A stretch of 64,000 nt of DNA from DASXRA01 sp963737425 (lineage in GTDB: Bacteria; Actinomycetota; Actinomycetes; Mycobacteriales; Jatrophihabitantaceae), in contig CAVTSX010000004.1 in assembly GCA_963737425.1 (NCBI GenBank), positions 1-64,000 of the forward strand, read 5' to 3'. Positions 1 to 8,058 of the stretch are shown piece by piece. The notes below the pieces were generated by a model. It saw only the letters and a list, made by a program, of their open reading frames with translations. It was not told the DNA's origin and did no database searches. Position 1 is the stretch's first letter, and every line of letters begins with the position of its first letter. Made by a program: the position numbers and the translations under genes.

Positions 1-1752
1 AAGAGGTTGCTCGACTGGTTCTGCGGCGTGGTAACGCTGGGTTGGGTGAAGACCGTCCAGGTGAACGGGTTGGAGTTCACTCTCACGCCGGCGGCGTCGG
101 TGATGGTGACGCTCGCGGTATAGGCGGTAGCGGGGCCGGCCACCGTCCCGGTGATCGTGTTGCCCACGATGCTCAGCCCGGGCGGGGCGTTGTTCAGCGT
201 CAGGATGCAGGTCGGGTTGCGGCAGGTCGGCGTGACCGGCACGTTGACGGTCGCCCCGATCGTCGTCTTCTGGTTCGCCGGAGTGGTGATGCTCGACGGC
301 GATACCACAGTGATGTCGAAGTTGCCCGTCTGCGCGGTCGCACCGGCGGCGTCGGTGACAGTCGCCTTGATGTTCGTCTTCGAGCCACCCGGGACGCCCG
401 TCATGAGGCCGGTGCTGCTGATACTGAGCCAGGACGGCGCGTTGCTGAGAGTGTAGGTGCACGGGGTGTTCAGGCACGTCGTTTGGAGTTGCAGGCTGAA
501 GTTCGCGCCCTGCGTCGTGGTCTGGTCTGCCGGAGTCACGATCGTCGGAGCGGCGACGACCGACCACGTGAATGTGGCGGAGTCCGTGTGGCCGGCTGAG
601 TCCCTGACGATGACCGTCACGCTGTAGTTGCCCGTCGTATTCGACGTGCCGCTTATCTTGTTGGTCGACACGGACAGGCCAGGCGGCAACCCGGTCGCCG
701 AGTAGGTGTACGGGCTGGAACCGCCGGTCGCGACGAGCGTGAGCGTGTCGGACTTACCGGTGGTGATGACCTGGTCGACCGGCTGGGTGAGGGCAAGTTT
801 GGGCACGACGGTCCAGGTGAACGTCTTGGTGGTCGAGCGGGTGAACGCGTCGGTCACCTGCACGGTGACCGACCCGGTTGACGGCGTGGCGGACGTCGGC
901 GATCCGGAGATGACGCCGTCCGTGGTGAGATCGACGCCCACGGGCAGCGCACCAGCGGAGGTCAGCCATTGGAAAATCGGCACACCGGTGCCGTTCTGGA
1001 CGCTCAGATCCAGGTCCACTGTGTCGCCGACCATCCAGGTCGGTGACGCGATGTCGTTGATGACCGGCGCCGGCGGGGGTGGCTGGTTGAGGCTGAACGC
1101 CGGGTCGAGCGCGGGGCTCAGCAGCGTGCCGGTCACGTAGGTGCAGGTCCGGGTCGCACCCGCGCACGACGAGTCCGTCCACGTCACCGCGACGACGGCG
1201 CGCAGGTAAGTGATCCCGGTGCTGCCCGTCGTGCAGTTGTCGGAGCTACCCGCCACGACGCACCAGCCGAGATACGTGTTGACCTGGTACGGGACGTTGT
1301 TCACGGTCTGCGTGACCTGGCTCGTCGGGATCGTCGCGGTCGCGCCGCTGCCCGCTGCCGCCGTGGCGTCCGTCGCCTGGCTCATGCCCGTCAGCCACGG
1401 ATGCCACGGCGTTGGAGGCCATTCCCTGTGTGAACTGTGTCGCGACACTGCTCGTGTCCCGCCCGGTGACCAGATCCGACGCGTGCTGCACGCCGCGCAC
1501 GGTGTCGACCGCGGACGTGGCTACTTGCGCGGCGAGCTGGCGGTCGCGCTGCCCATTCGTCGTCGCAATGCCGTTGGTGAAGAAGGTGGCGAGCGCCGCC
1601 ATGATGACGGTGATCAAGCTGATGGCGATGATCGATTCGAGCAGCACGAAGCCGTCGTCACTGCGCCTGCGAGCACGTGCTCGCAGCCGGTGAGTCAGCC
1701 GCTGGTCAGCGGCGGCGAGGCTCGCCGCCAGCCGACGCGGGAATCGAATCAT
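1..1752 (-). CDS. Minor prepilin with C-terminal Ig-like repeats, frame-displaced, runs off left edge
   Basis: The N-terminus has a type IV prepilin/pseudopilin signal: a basic leader, then G-FVLLESIIAISLITVIMAAL with Glu at mature position 5 (PilV/GspI-like). After about 120 residues the frame must change by +1 near 1380-1390; from there the minus strand stays open to position 1. That open part contains a Cys-containing pilin-like segment (YLGWCVVAGSSDNC) and then several repeats of 85-95 residues, each ending in a 'FTWTV' or 'FTWSV' strand and containing 'LPPGLSV'-type turns, typical of He_PIG/cadherin-like Ig domains. The gene lies 9 nt after pilO. Role by family: a pilus-tip or minor pilin carrying a long adhesive ectodomain (inference). 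The C-terminus is outside the window. The frame change is either an indel in the data or real damage. Confidence 0.7.
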
Positions 1753-1761
1753 CGTGGATCG

Positions 1762-2443
1762 CTAGTTCGAGACGTCGCCGCTGAGCAACTTGTTCAGCTG
1801 GGCCAGTTGCTGCGGGGTCAGCGGCGCCGTGAAGACCGTGAGCTGCGTGGTCATGGTGCACGATGCGTCGACGGAGGTGCTCTTCGTATCTGCGGCGGGG
1901 GCGAGCTGCGTCGAGTTGACGAGCGCGCGGCGCGGGCCGGTGACCTGAATCGCCTTCAGGAACGCGAGCTGATGGGCAAGGCTGCCGGTGGAGATCAGCG
2001 TGACCGGAATCGCGAACGTCTTGCCGGCTGCGTTGTCCGTCGCGCTGGTGCCGGTTGTGCCGGTGCCGCTCGCCCCAGATCCCTTGTCAGTAGTCGAGGT
2101 GATCGATCCGACCACGATGCTGGTCAGGGCGATGTTGTTCTGCTGAGCCTGGCTGCTGAGCTGGCGGGTGAACGTGGGCAGGCCACTGTCGAACGGGAGC
2201 GCCGTCAGCGCGCTGCGCAGATTCGCCGTCAGCGATCCGAGCTTGCCGTTCTCCCGCTGCAGCTTGGACACCTGCGACTGCAGCACCTGGTTCTGCTGCT
2301 GCACTGAGTTCGGTTGCCGTGTGCAGCGATGACGTCGAGGAGCGCTCCGGGCTGATCAGCCCGAACCATCCGACGAGAACGATCAGCACCGCGACGGCCG
2401 CACCGCCGCCGAGCCATAGGCGCTTGCTCTGTGCGCGTGCCAT
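1762..2443 (-). CDS. pilO: PilO-like type IV pilus alignment protein, frame-displaced
   Basis: Inner-membrane PilO-like component of the pilus alignment complex. It starts at ATG 2443, overlapping the pilN stop (TGATG). The N-terminus is short and basic followed by one membrane helix (AVAVLIVLVGWFGLI). It then needs a +1 frame change near 2305-2312, going from 'HTATELS' to 'VQQQNQVLQSQVSKLQRENG', which is the coiled coil expected right after the PilO membrane helix. The C-terminal half is a periplasmic ferredoxin-like domain with a Gly/Thr/Ser-rich insert (about 2040-2090). Total length is about 225 residues, usual for PilO. Identification rests on gene order M-N-O and topology, not on a strong signature motif. 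Confidence 0.65.
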
Positions 2444-3143
2444 CACTTGCCGCCATTCTTGGAGACGTCGAATCGGTGGCTGAGCAGCTTGTCGGTCAGC
2501 ACGAATTGGAGGCTGTACTGCACGCCGGTCTCGTCGGCTACGTTCGATGTGGGCACCACATCGACGATGCCCGGGATTGCCGCGAGCTTGCTTGCGTAGA
2601 TCGAGAGGTCGTCGAGCGTCTTCCCGACCCCGGAGATCGTCACGTTGCCGATGTGGGCCCGGCCGGAGGTATCCAGCCCAGCTCCGGATGTCGAGCCGGC
2701 GGTGCCGGCGCTTGCCGCTCCGGCGAGGCTGATCGTCACCGATTCCTGCTTGATGGTCATCGAAGCCGGGAGGCTGGCGCGTATCTGGCCCATCAACTGG
2801 ACGAGATCTACGTCGGCGCTCATCAGCTTTGCGATCTCGGCCTGGACGTCGGTCACCGTGCCTTGGATCTTGGTGATGCCCGTGTACTTGCGGGACGTGG
2901 CCTGCAGCTGCACCGTCTGGCTTTGCGCCTCGTCGAGTGCGGTGCTCGCGGACGAGTGCTTCTCGCGCCGCGAGGACGTATCCTGCGGCGCAGATAGCGA
3001 GTATCGCGACCAGCCCGGTGACGATCCACTTGCGCAGCACCTTGACGTGACGCGAGTTGATGAGCTCGGGCGGGGTGAGGTCGGCTGCGATGCCCCAGCC
3101 GGGCATGGCTGCTCCACAGCTGAACGGGTCGGGTCGTGGTCAT
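2443..3143 (-). CDS. pilN: PilN-like type IV pilus assembly protein, frame-displaced
   Basis: Bitopic partner of PilM and PilO. An ATG at 3143 overlaps the pilM stop (ATGA) and gives a conserved-looking cytoplasmic start (MTTTRPVQLWSS). The PilN signature 'ADLTPPELINSR' and the following helix (WIVTGLVAILAICAAGYVLA) are in the next frame (ATG 3106), and the coiled coil and periplasmic domain (ALDEAQSQTVQLQATSRKYT to the end) are in yet another. So +1 changes are needed near 3108 and near 2960. If the real start is 3106, only one is needed. The periplasmic domain has the fold order expected for PilN. Placement between pilM and pilO supports the name. Confidence 0.65.
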
Positions 3144-4222
3144 GCTGCCGCTCCCATCGCAAGGCCGACGGACACGGCGCTGGCCCATCCCTCGGACTCC
3201 TCCAACCGCCCCTGCTTCGAGGCCCAGCGGTTGCGGATGTGCTGCATCGGAGTGACGACATTCGTCGGCACGCCGATCTGCGTCGACATCGCCTCGGCGA
3301 GGCCGTGCAGGGCTGACGCGCCCCCGGTGAGCGAGATCCGCTCGAGCCGAACGCCGTCGTTGCCCGCTGCGAAGTAGTTGATCGAGCTGCGGATCTCGGC
3401 GATCAGCGGGCGGACGCCTTCCTTGAGCGCGCCGGCCACCACGGCGTGCCCGCCGGTCAATCCGACTTCGCACTTGGCCTGCTCGGCTTGCTCGGTCGGC
3501 ATGCCGAGCTTCGCCGCGAGCTGTGTCGGTCAGCTCCTGGCCGCCGCGCGAGAGGGTTCGGACGAGCTTCGGTACGCCGCGGTCGTGGATCACGATCGTC
3601 GTCAGGTGAGCGCCCAGGTCGATGACCGCTTCCACGGCCAGGTTCTCGTCGGCGATCGAACGAAGCGCGGCGAACGACGACAGGTCGACTCGTGCGACCT
3701 TGAGTCCGGCTCGCTCGACCGCATCGACGGCGACCAGTACCGGATGGCGTGGTGTCGCGATCAGCAGCCCGCTCACCATGTTGGTCTCCGGATCCGCGGC
3801 ACCGAGTTGCGCGTAGTCGAGGAACACCTCGTCCATCGGCAGCGCGACAATCTCGCGAGCCTGGAAGGGCAGCGCTTTCGCCCGCTGTTGCGGATCTACG
3901 TTCGGCATCTGCATGTCGCGCACCAGCACCTGCGGGTTGGCGATGCCGAGGATGACGTGGCGGCAGTTGAAGTCGTTGATGGCCCACAGCTGCTTGACGG
4001 CGGCGGTCAGCGTGTCCTGGTCGCTGACCACGCCGTTGACGACCGTGCCGGGCGGGAGGGCCACAGCGCCGAGGCCGTGCACGGTGACCGACGGCCGGCC
4101 CTCGAGAGTGCCGGGTGCCAGGATGGCCGCCCGTACCGCCGTCGCGCCGATGTCGAGTCCGATCGCATGGCCGTCGGATTGATGACCCCGACCTTGCCGA
4201 GGCCGACTTGACGATGCTTCAT
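3140..4222 (-). CDS. pilM: PilM-like actin-fold ATPase, frame-displaced
   Basis: Cytoplasmic actin-like protein that binds PilN. The chosen start is ATG 4222 with GGGAG upstream. The phosphate-1 loop 'IGLDIGATAVRAA' is followed by 'QAREIVALPMDEVFLDYA' and 'DLGAHLTTIVIHDRGVPKL', the classic PilM blocks, and the C-terminal adenosine block 'RISLTGGASALHGLAE'. Two frame changes are needed. One is near 4180, where a single missing base would restore 'PTAMAIGLDIG'; the other is near 3525, a +1 change restoring 'LTDQLAAKLGMPTEQAE'. About 360 residues once joined, the normal PilM length. Every conserved motif survives, which argues that any damage is recent or technical. Confidence 0.7.
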
Positions 4223-4370
4223 GGTTTCTCCCATGCAGATCGGGTGATCTGCGAGATCGGGCGGTGCGGATTGGGCGTCGAGCAGGTGCGGTCAAAGCCC
4301 GCCGACGACCGTGCGGTCTTCGAGCGAGCCATGAGGGCACCTCTTCGTTGGATTCGGAAGTCCGTGCTGG

Positions 4371-4400
4371 TTGGGTGGGGCGGCAAGCCGCCCCACCCAA
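4371..4400. terminator. Strong hairpin between pilA and pilM
   Basis: Perfect 14-bp inverted repeat with a two-base loop (TTGGGTGGGGCGGC-AA-GCCGCCCCACCCAA). It sits 24 nt past the likely pilA stop and about 150 nt before pilM. There is no T tract, so it may be an attenuator or an RNA-stabilising structure that lets abundant pilin transcript stop or be protected before the lower-expressed pilMNO genes. The role is inferred. Confidence 0.55.
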
Positions 4401-4423
4401 CTACCGAGTGCTTCGTGAACTGC

Positions 4424-4868
4424 TAGCCAGTGACACTTGCGACTGGCCACCGAGCTGTCGTAGGTGTAGAGCTTGCCGCCGTCCTGTTCTTGCCCGTGAT
4501 CGTGTAGACGTCAGCTAAAGCCGAGTACGTCAAGCGTGTTGCCGCTCGACACCGAGAGCCGTCTGCATGTTGCCAGGTCCCGCACGCGAACGTCAGAGCG
4601 ACACCGTTGACGCCGCCAGTCGCATCTGCGGTGACTGGGGTGGCGTTGCCGTTGTCCGAGATAGCACTGCTGCACCGTGGCTGATCGCGTTGCGAACGTC
4701 GGACTGGGCCGACTTGTTCTTGGCGCTCTTCTGGTAGTTCAGGTAGAGCGGGATCGCGATGGCGATCAGGATGCCGATGATCACGACGACCACCAGCAGT
4801 TCGATCAGGGTGAAGCCTTTATCACCCTCGGCGCGCTCCTCGCGGAGCTTTGTCAGCCGTTCGAGCAT
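4424..4868 (-). CDS. pilA: Major type IV pilin PilA, with several frame displacements
   Basis: ATG 4868 has an ideal ribosome site (AAGGAGG). The leader ends in GDKG, and the cleavage/methylation motif FTLIELLVVVVIIGILIAIA is exact with Glu5. It continues 'PLYLNYQKSAKNKSAQSDVR'. The reading then breaks near 4680 and further changes are needed to keep pilin-like sequence: 'ATVQQCY', 'SDNGNATPVTADATGGVNG', 'VALTFACGTW', 'SVSSGNTLDVLGFS', 'DGGKLYTYDSSVAS', ending 'SVTG' and TAG at 4424. Total is about 148 residues, normal for a small pilin with two Cys. About six displacements in 240 nt is too many for a working gene as written. Either the sequence is poor here or the gene is decaying. Confidence 0.7.
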
Positions 4869-5242
4869 GAGAGCCTCCTTGGCTCGTTAGGTTTTGGCTC
4901 GGCGAGGAGTTGCCGATCCGCGGGTACTTCGCTGCTTAGATCGACCCGCCGGTCAGCGACTTGAGGGTTCGCGCGATATTTTTTGTGCCGAGCGGTCTCG
5001 GTTTGGCGGCGAACAGGTGATGTTTGTTGTGTGTAATGCGTCGAGCGCATAGTGCAACGCTCAGAGCCATCACGCGCCGGCTTTGCTAAGAGATGTGAAC
5101 GAGGCGCTGCGAGTTGGTCCCGCCACGCATCGCGCAAGCCGATTGTCAGTTTGTCGGGGAGCCCGGCCGGACATCGCCCAGTACGACATCCGCAGATCGT
5201 TACAGTCCGGCACCGCGGGAGGTGTCCGCGCTGGCACGCCGT

Positions 5243-5300
5243 TGATCATCTCTGGCGAAGGTCAAGTCGCGTGTGATTGCCGATCCAGCAGAGATGATCA
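5243..5300. repeat. Dispersed palindrome, family 1, copy A
   Basis: Inverted repeat with arms TGATCATCTCTG and CAGAGATGATCA enclosing about 34 nt. The same arms occur at 14208, 34342 and 51739. This copy lies in the long spacer between pilC and pilA and has the longest and least regular loop of the four. Confidence 0.75.
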
Positions 5301-5347
5301 AGACCCGATGGGAGGACTGGCAGCGCCGCACCCGTGCCAGGTCGCGA

Positions 5348-5500
5348 TCACCAGCGCAACCAGCCAGCGAGCCGTCCGAATTGATCGCGGTCGGTGTCCG
5401 AATAGAACATCTCCATCACGGTCACGGCGTTGCGGACGTCGGATTGAGCTGACTTGTCGAATGAGTTCGTCTCAGCGTTCTTTTCGCGCGAGCTGTCTTG
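5348..5500 (-). pseudogene. Remnant of a second pilin gene
   Basis: The minus-strand reading contains 'DKSAQSDVRNAVTVMEMFYSDT', nearly the same as 'NKSAQSDVRNAI' in pilA at the equivalent position after the hydrophobic helix. No prepilin signal or membrane helix precedes it, and the reading ends soon after at 5348. It looks like a degenerate pilA duplicate lying tandem to the main copy. Pilin duplicates are common next to pilA and can serve as recombination donors, but with this little left a donor role is speculative. Confidence 0.6.
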
Positions 5501-5656
5501 GCGGTTCGCCGATCCTGGCAATCGCAAGATCGGCGCAGCGAACGGCAACTTGCGGGATGGCGCAAAGCGCACTCCCGCAGAAACTGATCGCCGCGGCTGG
5601 GTAGGCCGAAGGGCCGCAATGCATCCGCCGGCGACGCGGCTCTTCTGATTAGCGGG

Positions 5657-6892
5657 TCAGTTTGTTTGGATGTTCTTGTAGATCGAGAACATCGGCAGGT
5701 AGAGGCAGATCACCATCGTGCCGATCACAACGCCCATCAGCACGACCAGCAACGGCTCGAGGGCCGAGGTCAGCGACGCCGTGGCCGTCTCGACCTCCTC
5801 GTCGTAGAAGTCGGCCACCTTGTCGAGCATCTCGGTGGTCTGGCCCGTCTCCTCGCCGACCTCGAGCATCTGCACGACCATTGACGGGAACAGGGGATGG
5901 TTGGCAAGCGGCCGCGACATGGGAGAGCCACCGCGAACCGATTCGCGGACGTCGTCCATGGCCTCGCCGACGACCGCATTCCCCGCGGTGCCGCCGACGA
6001 TTTCCAGAGCCTGGATGATCGGAACGCCGACGGCGAGCAGGGTTCCCAGGTTGCGGGCCCACCGGCTGATCGCCAGCTTGGTGAACAGGCTGCCGAACAC
6101 CGGCAGGCGCAGCTTCAACCGGTCGGTACGCAGGCGGAACGCATGGTTGTCGCGCCGTGCCCTGCGGTAGAGGCGCATGCCGCCGACCGAAACGACGATT
6201 CCCAGCGGCAGCGCCCACCACATGTTGTGCGACAGGGTCACCATGATCTGCGTCGGCATGGGCAGTTTGCCGCCCAGCTGTTTGAACATCTTCTCGAAGA
6301 TCGGGACGATGAACATGATGACGCCGGTGCCGAGCAGCAGCGAGAAGATCAGCACAATGACCGGGTAGGTCATCGCGGACTTGATCTTCGCGCGCAGGTT
6401 GGAGTCGGCCTCGTACATCTTCGCGATGCGCGCCAGCGCCTCGTCGAGGAATCCGCCCGCCTCACCGGCCTTGATCATGTTGACCATCAGCAGCGGGAAC
6501 TGATCGGGGTGCCGCGCCATCGCCGTCGACAGCGTTGCTCCGCCCTCGACGTCGGCACGCACCAGAGTGACTGCCTCCTTGAGCTTCGGCCTGTTGGTCT
6601 GTTCCTCGAGGATGCCCAGCGTCCGCAACAGGGTCAGTCCGGACGTGGTCATCGAGGCGAACTGGCGGGAGAAGATCGCCAGGTCCTTCAGGCTGGTGCG
6701 CTTGCGGAAACCGGGAATGCTCAAGTCCCGCTGCAGACCCTGGCCGCTCGCAGCGACGGAGAGCGGAATGAGCTTCTGGGCAGCCAGCGTGCTCGCTGCC
6801 GCATCCGAGGAGTCCGAGTCGATCGTGCCCTTGACGCGGGCGCCCGTGGCGTCGAGCGCCTCGTAGTTGTACGTCTTCGTGGTGGTGGTCAT
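5657..6892 (-). CDS. pilC: Type IV pilus platform protein PilC (GspF family)
   Basis: 411 residues. Polytopic inner-membrane platform that couples the PilB/PilT motors to pilin addition and removal. The start is ATG 6892, overlapping the pilT stop (ATGA), so the two are probably translationally coupled. The N-terminal segment 'YNYEALDATGARVKGTID' is typical of PilC/GspF. Two GspF domains (about 70-195 and 275-400) each carry the family pattern ('SRQFASMTTSGLTLLRTLGI', 'ARNLGTLLAVGVPIIQALEI', 'GEETGQTTEMLDKVADFYDE'). Membrane helices lie near 170-195, 220-240 and 380-405. Intact, unlike the pilin-side genes of the locus. Confidence 0.93.
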   Translation of the reverse strand: MTTTTKTYNYEALDATGARVKGTIDSDSSDAAASTLAAQKLIPLSVAASGQGLQRDLSIPGFRKRTSLKDLAIFSRQFASMTTSGLTLLRTLGILEEQTNRPKLKEAVTLVRADVEGGATLSTAMARHPDQFPLLMVNMIKAGEAGGFLDEALARIAKMYEADSNLRAKIKSAMTYPVIVLIFSLLLGTGVIMFIVPIFEKMFKQLGGKLPMPTQIMVTLSHNMWWALPLGIVVSVGGMRLYRRARRDNHAFRLRTDRLKLRLPVFGSLFTKLAISRWARNLGTLLAVGVPIIQALEIVGGTAGNAVVGEAMDDVRESVRGGSPMSRPLANHPLFPSMVVQMLEVGEETGQTTEMLDKVADFYDEEVETATASLTSALEPLLVVLMGVVIGTMVICLYLPMFSIYKNIQTN

Positions 6893-8058
6893 GGCTGCAA
6901 CCTCGCCAGTCGTTTGAACTCTTTGGGATCGTGGGCGATCTCGAGGGCGGTCGACTTGCTCACCAGGCGTTCGCCGAAGCGCTGGGCCAGATGCTGATCG
7001 AAGCTGATCATGCCGACGTCTGACGACGACTGCAGGAACGTCCCGATCTGGTGAATCTTCGCCTCGCGGATCAGGCTGCGGATCGCGGACGTGGCGACCA
7101 TGACCTCGCAGATCACCACCCGGCCGTTGCCGTCCAGCGTCGGGGCCAGCGCCTGGGTGACCACCGCCTGCAGGCAGTTGGCGAGCTGCGCCCGGATCTG
7201 CTGTTGCTGGTGCGGCGGGTAGATGTCGATCAACCGGTCGATGGTCTGCGCGGCTGACTGCGTGTGCAGCGTGGCGAGCACGAGGTGGCCGGTCTCGGCA
7301 GCGGTGACCGCGACGGACGTCGTCTCCAGGTCGCGCAACTCGCCGACGAGGATGATGTCGGGGTCCTGCCGCAGCACATGCCGCAGGGCAACGTTGAAGT
7401 CGGCCGTGTCTGAGCCGACTTCGCGCTGGTTCACCACGCACTTGATGTGCTTGTGGAGGTACTCGATCGGGTCCTCGATCGTCATGATGTGTCCCGAGCG
7501 AGTCCGGTTCGCGACGTCGAGCAGGCTGGCCAGAGTCGTCGACTTGCCCGATCCGGTCGGGCCGGTGACCAGCACCAGCCCACGTGGCAGCGCTGCGAAC
7601 CGCTCGACCGACGGCGGTAGGCCCAGCTCGTCAAGGCTGCGGATGTTGTGCGGGATCACGCGAAATGCTGCCCCGACGCTCCCGCGCTGGCGGTACACGT
7701 TCACCCGGAACCTGCTCACTTCGGGCACCGCGTAGGCGATGTCCAACTCCTGCTGGAGCTCGAACTGGGACCATTGCCTGTTGCTGAGCACGGAGCGGAC
7801 GAGGGCCTCGGTGCGCGAGCTCGTCAATTCACGCTCGTCGGTGAGCGGTGCCAGCGAGCCGTGGACCCGCGCGCACGGGGCGATGCCGGCCGTGATGTGC
7901 AGATCCGATCCGCCGAGCTCGACCACGCGGGTGAGCAGCCGGTCCAAGTCGTCGCGGGCACCGTCGGCCGCGAAGGACGAGTCGACCGTGGAGGACCTCT
8001 CGACTGCTGGCAATGAATTCATGTGGGCCTCATTTCCATCGACGTCAGACCGTGACAC
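6889..8058 (-). CDS. pilT: Pilus retraction ATPase PilT
   Basis: 389 residues. Hexameric cytoplasmic ATPase that depolymerises the pilus. Walker A GPTGSGKST, Asp box 'IMTIEDPIEY', Walker B 'DPDIILVGELRDLET', His box 'TGHLVLATLHTQSAAQTIDR' and the PilT-specific 'AIRSLIREAKIHQI' motif near the C-terminus are all present. The start is GTG 8058, which overlaps the end of pilB; ATG 8022 (MNSLPAVE) is an alternative that removes 12 residues. The presence of PilT implies retractable pili, i.e. twitching or DNA uptake. Operon with pilB and pilC. Confidence 0.95.
   Translation of the reverse strand: MSRSDVDGNEAHMNSLPAVERSSTVDSSFAADGARDDLDRLLTRVVELGGSDLHITAGIAPCARVHGSLAPLTDERELTSSRTEALVRSVLSNRQWSQFELQQELDIAYAVPEVSRFRVNVYRQRGSVGAAFRVIPHNIRSLDELGLPPSVERFAALPRGLVLVTGPTGSGKSTTLASLLDVANRTRSGHIMTIEDPIEYLHKHIKCVVNQREVGSDTADFNVALRHVLRQDPDIILVGELRDLETTSVAVTAAETGHLVLATLHTQSAAQTIDRLIDIYPPHQQQQIRAQLANCLQAVVTQALAPTLDGNGRVVICEVMVATSAIRSLIREAKIHQIGTFLQSSSDVGMISFDQHLAQRFGERLVSKSTALEIAHDPKEFKRLARLQP

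Larger units (their letters stand above)
4869..5656. other. Gene-poor spacer upstream of pilA
   Basis: Nearly 790 nt between pilC and pilA. It has lower GC than the surroundings around 4970-5040 (an A/T-rich patch suitable for the pilA promoter on the minus strand), one dispersed palindrome (5243-5300) and a pilin remnant (5348-5500). No other credible gene was found on either strand. Confidence 0.5.

Noticed and set aside
1380..4700. Programmed +1 frameshifting as the explanation for the pilus genes
   Set aside because: Too many sites, no common slippery sequence or stimulatory stop, and at least one change of the opposite sense.
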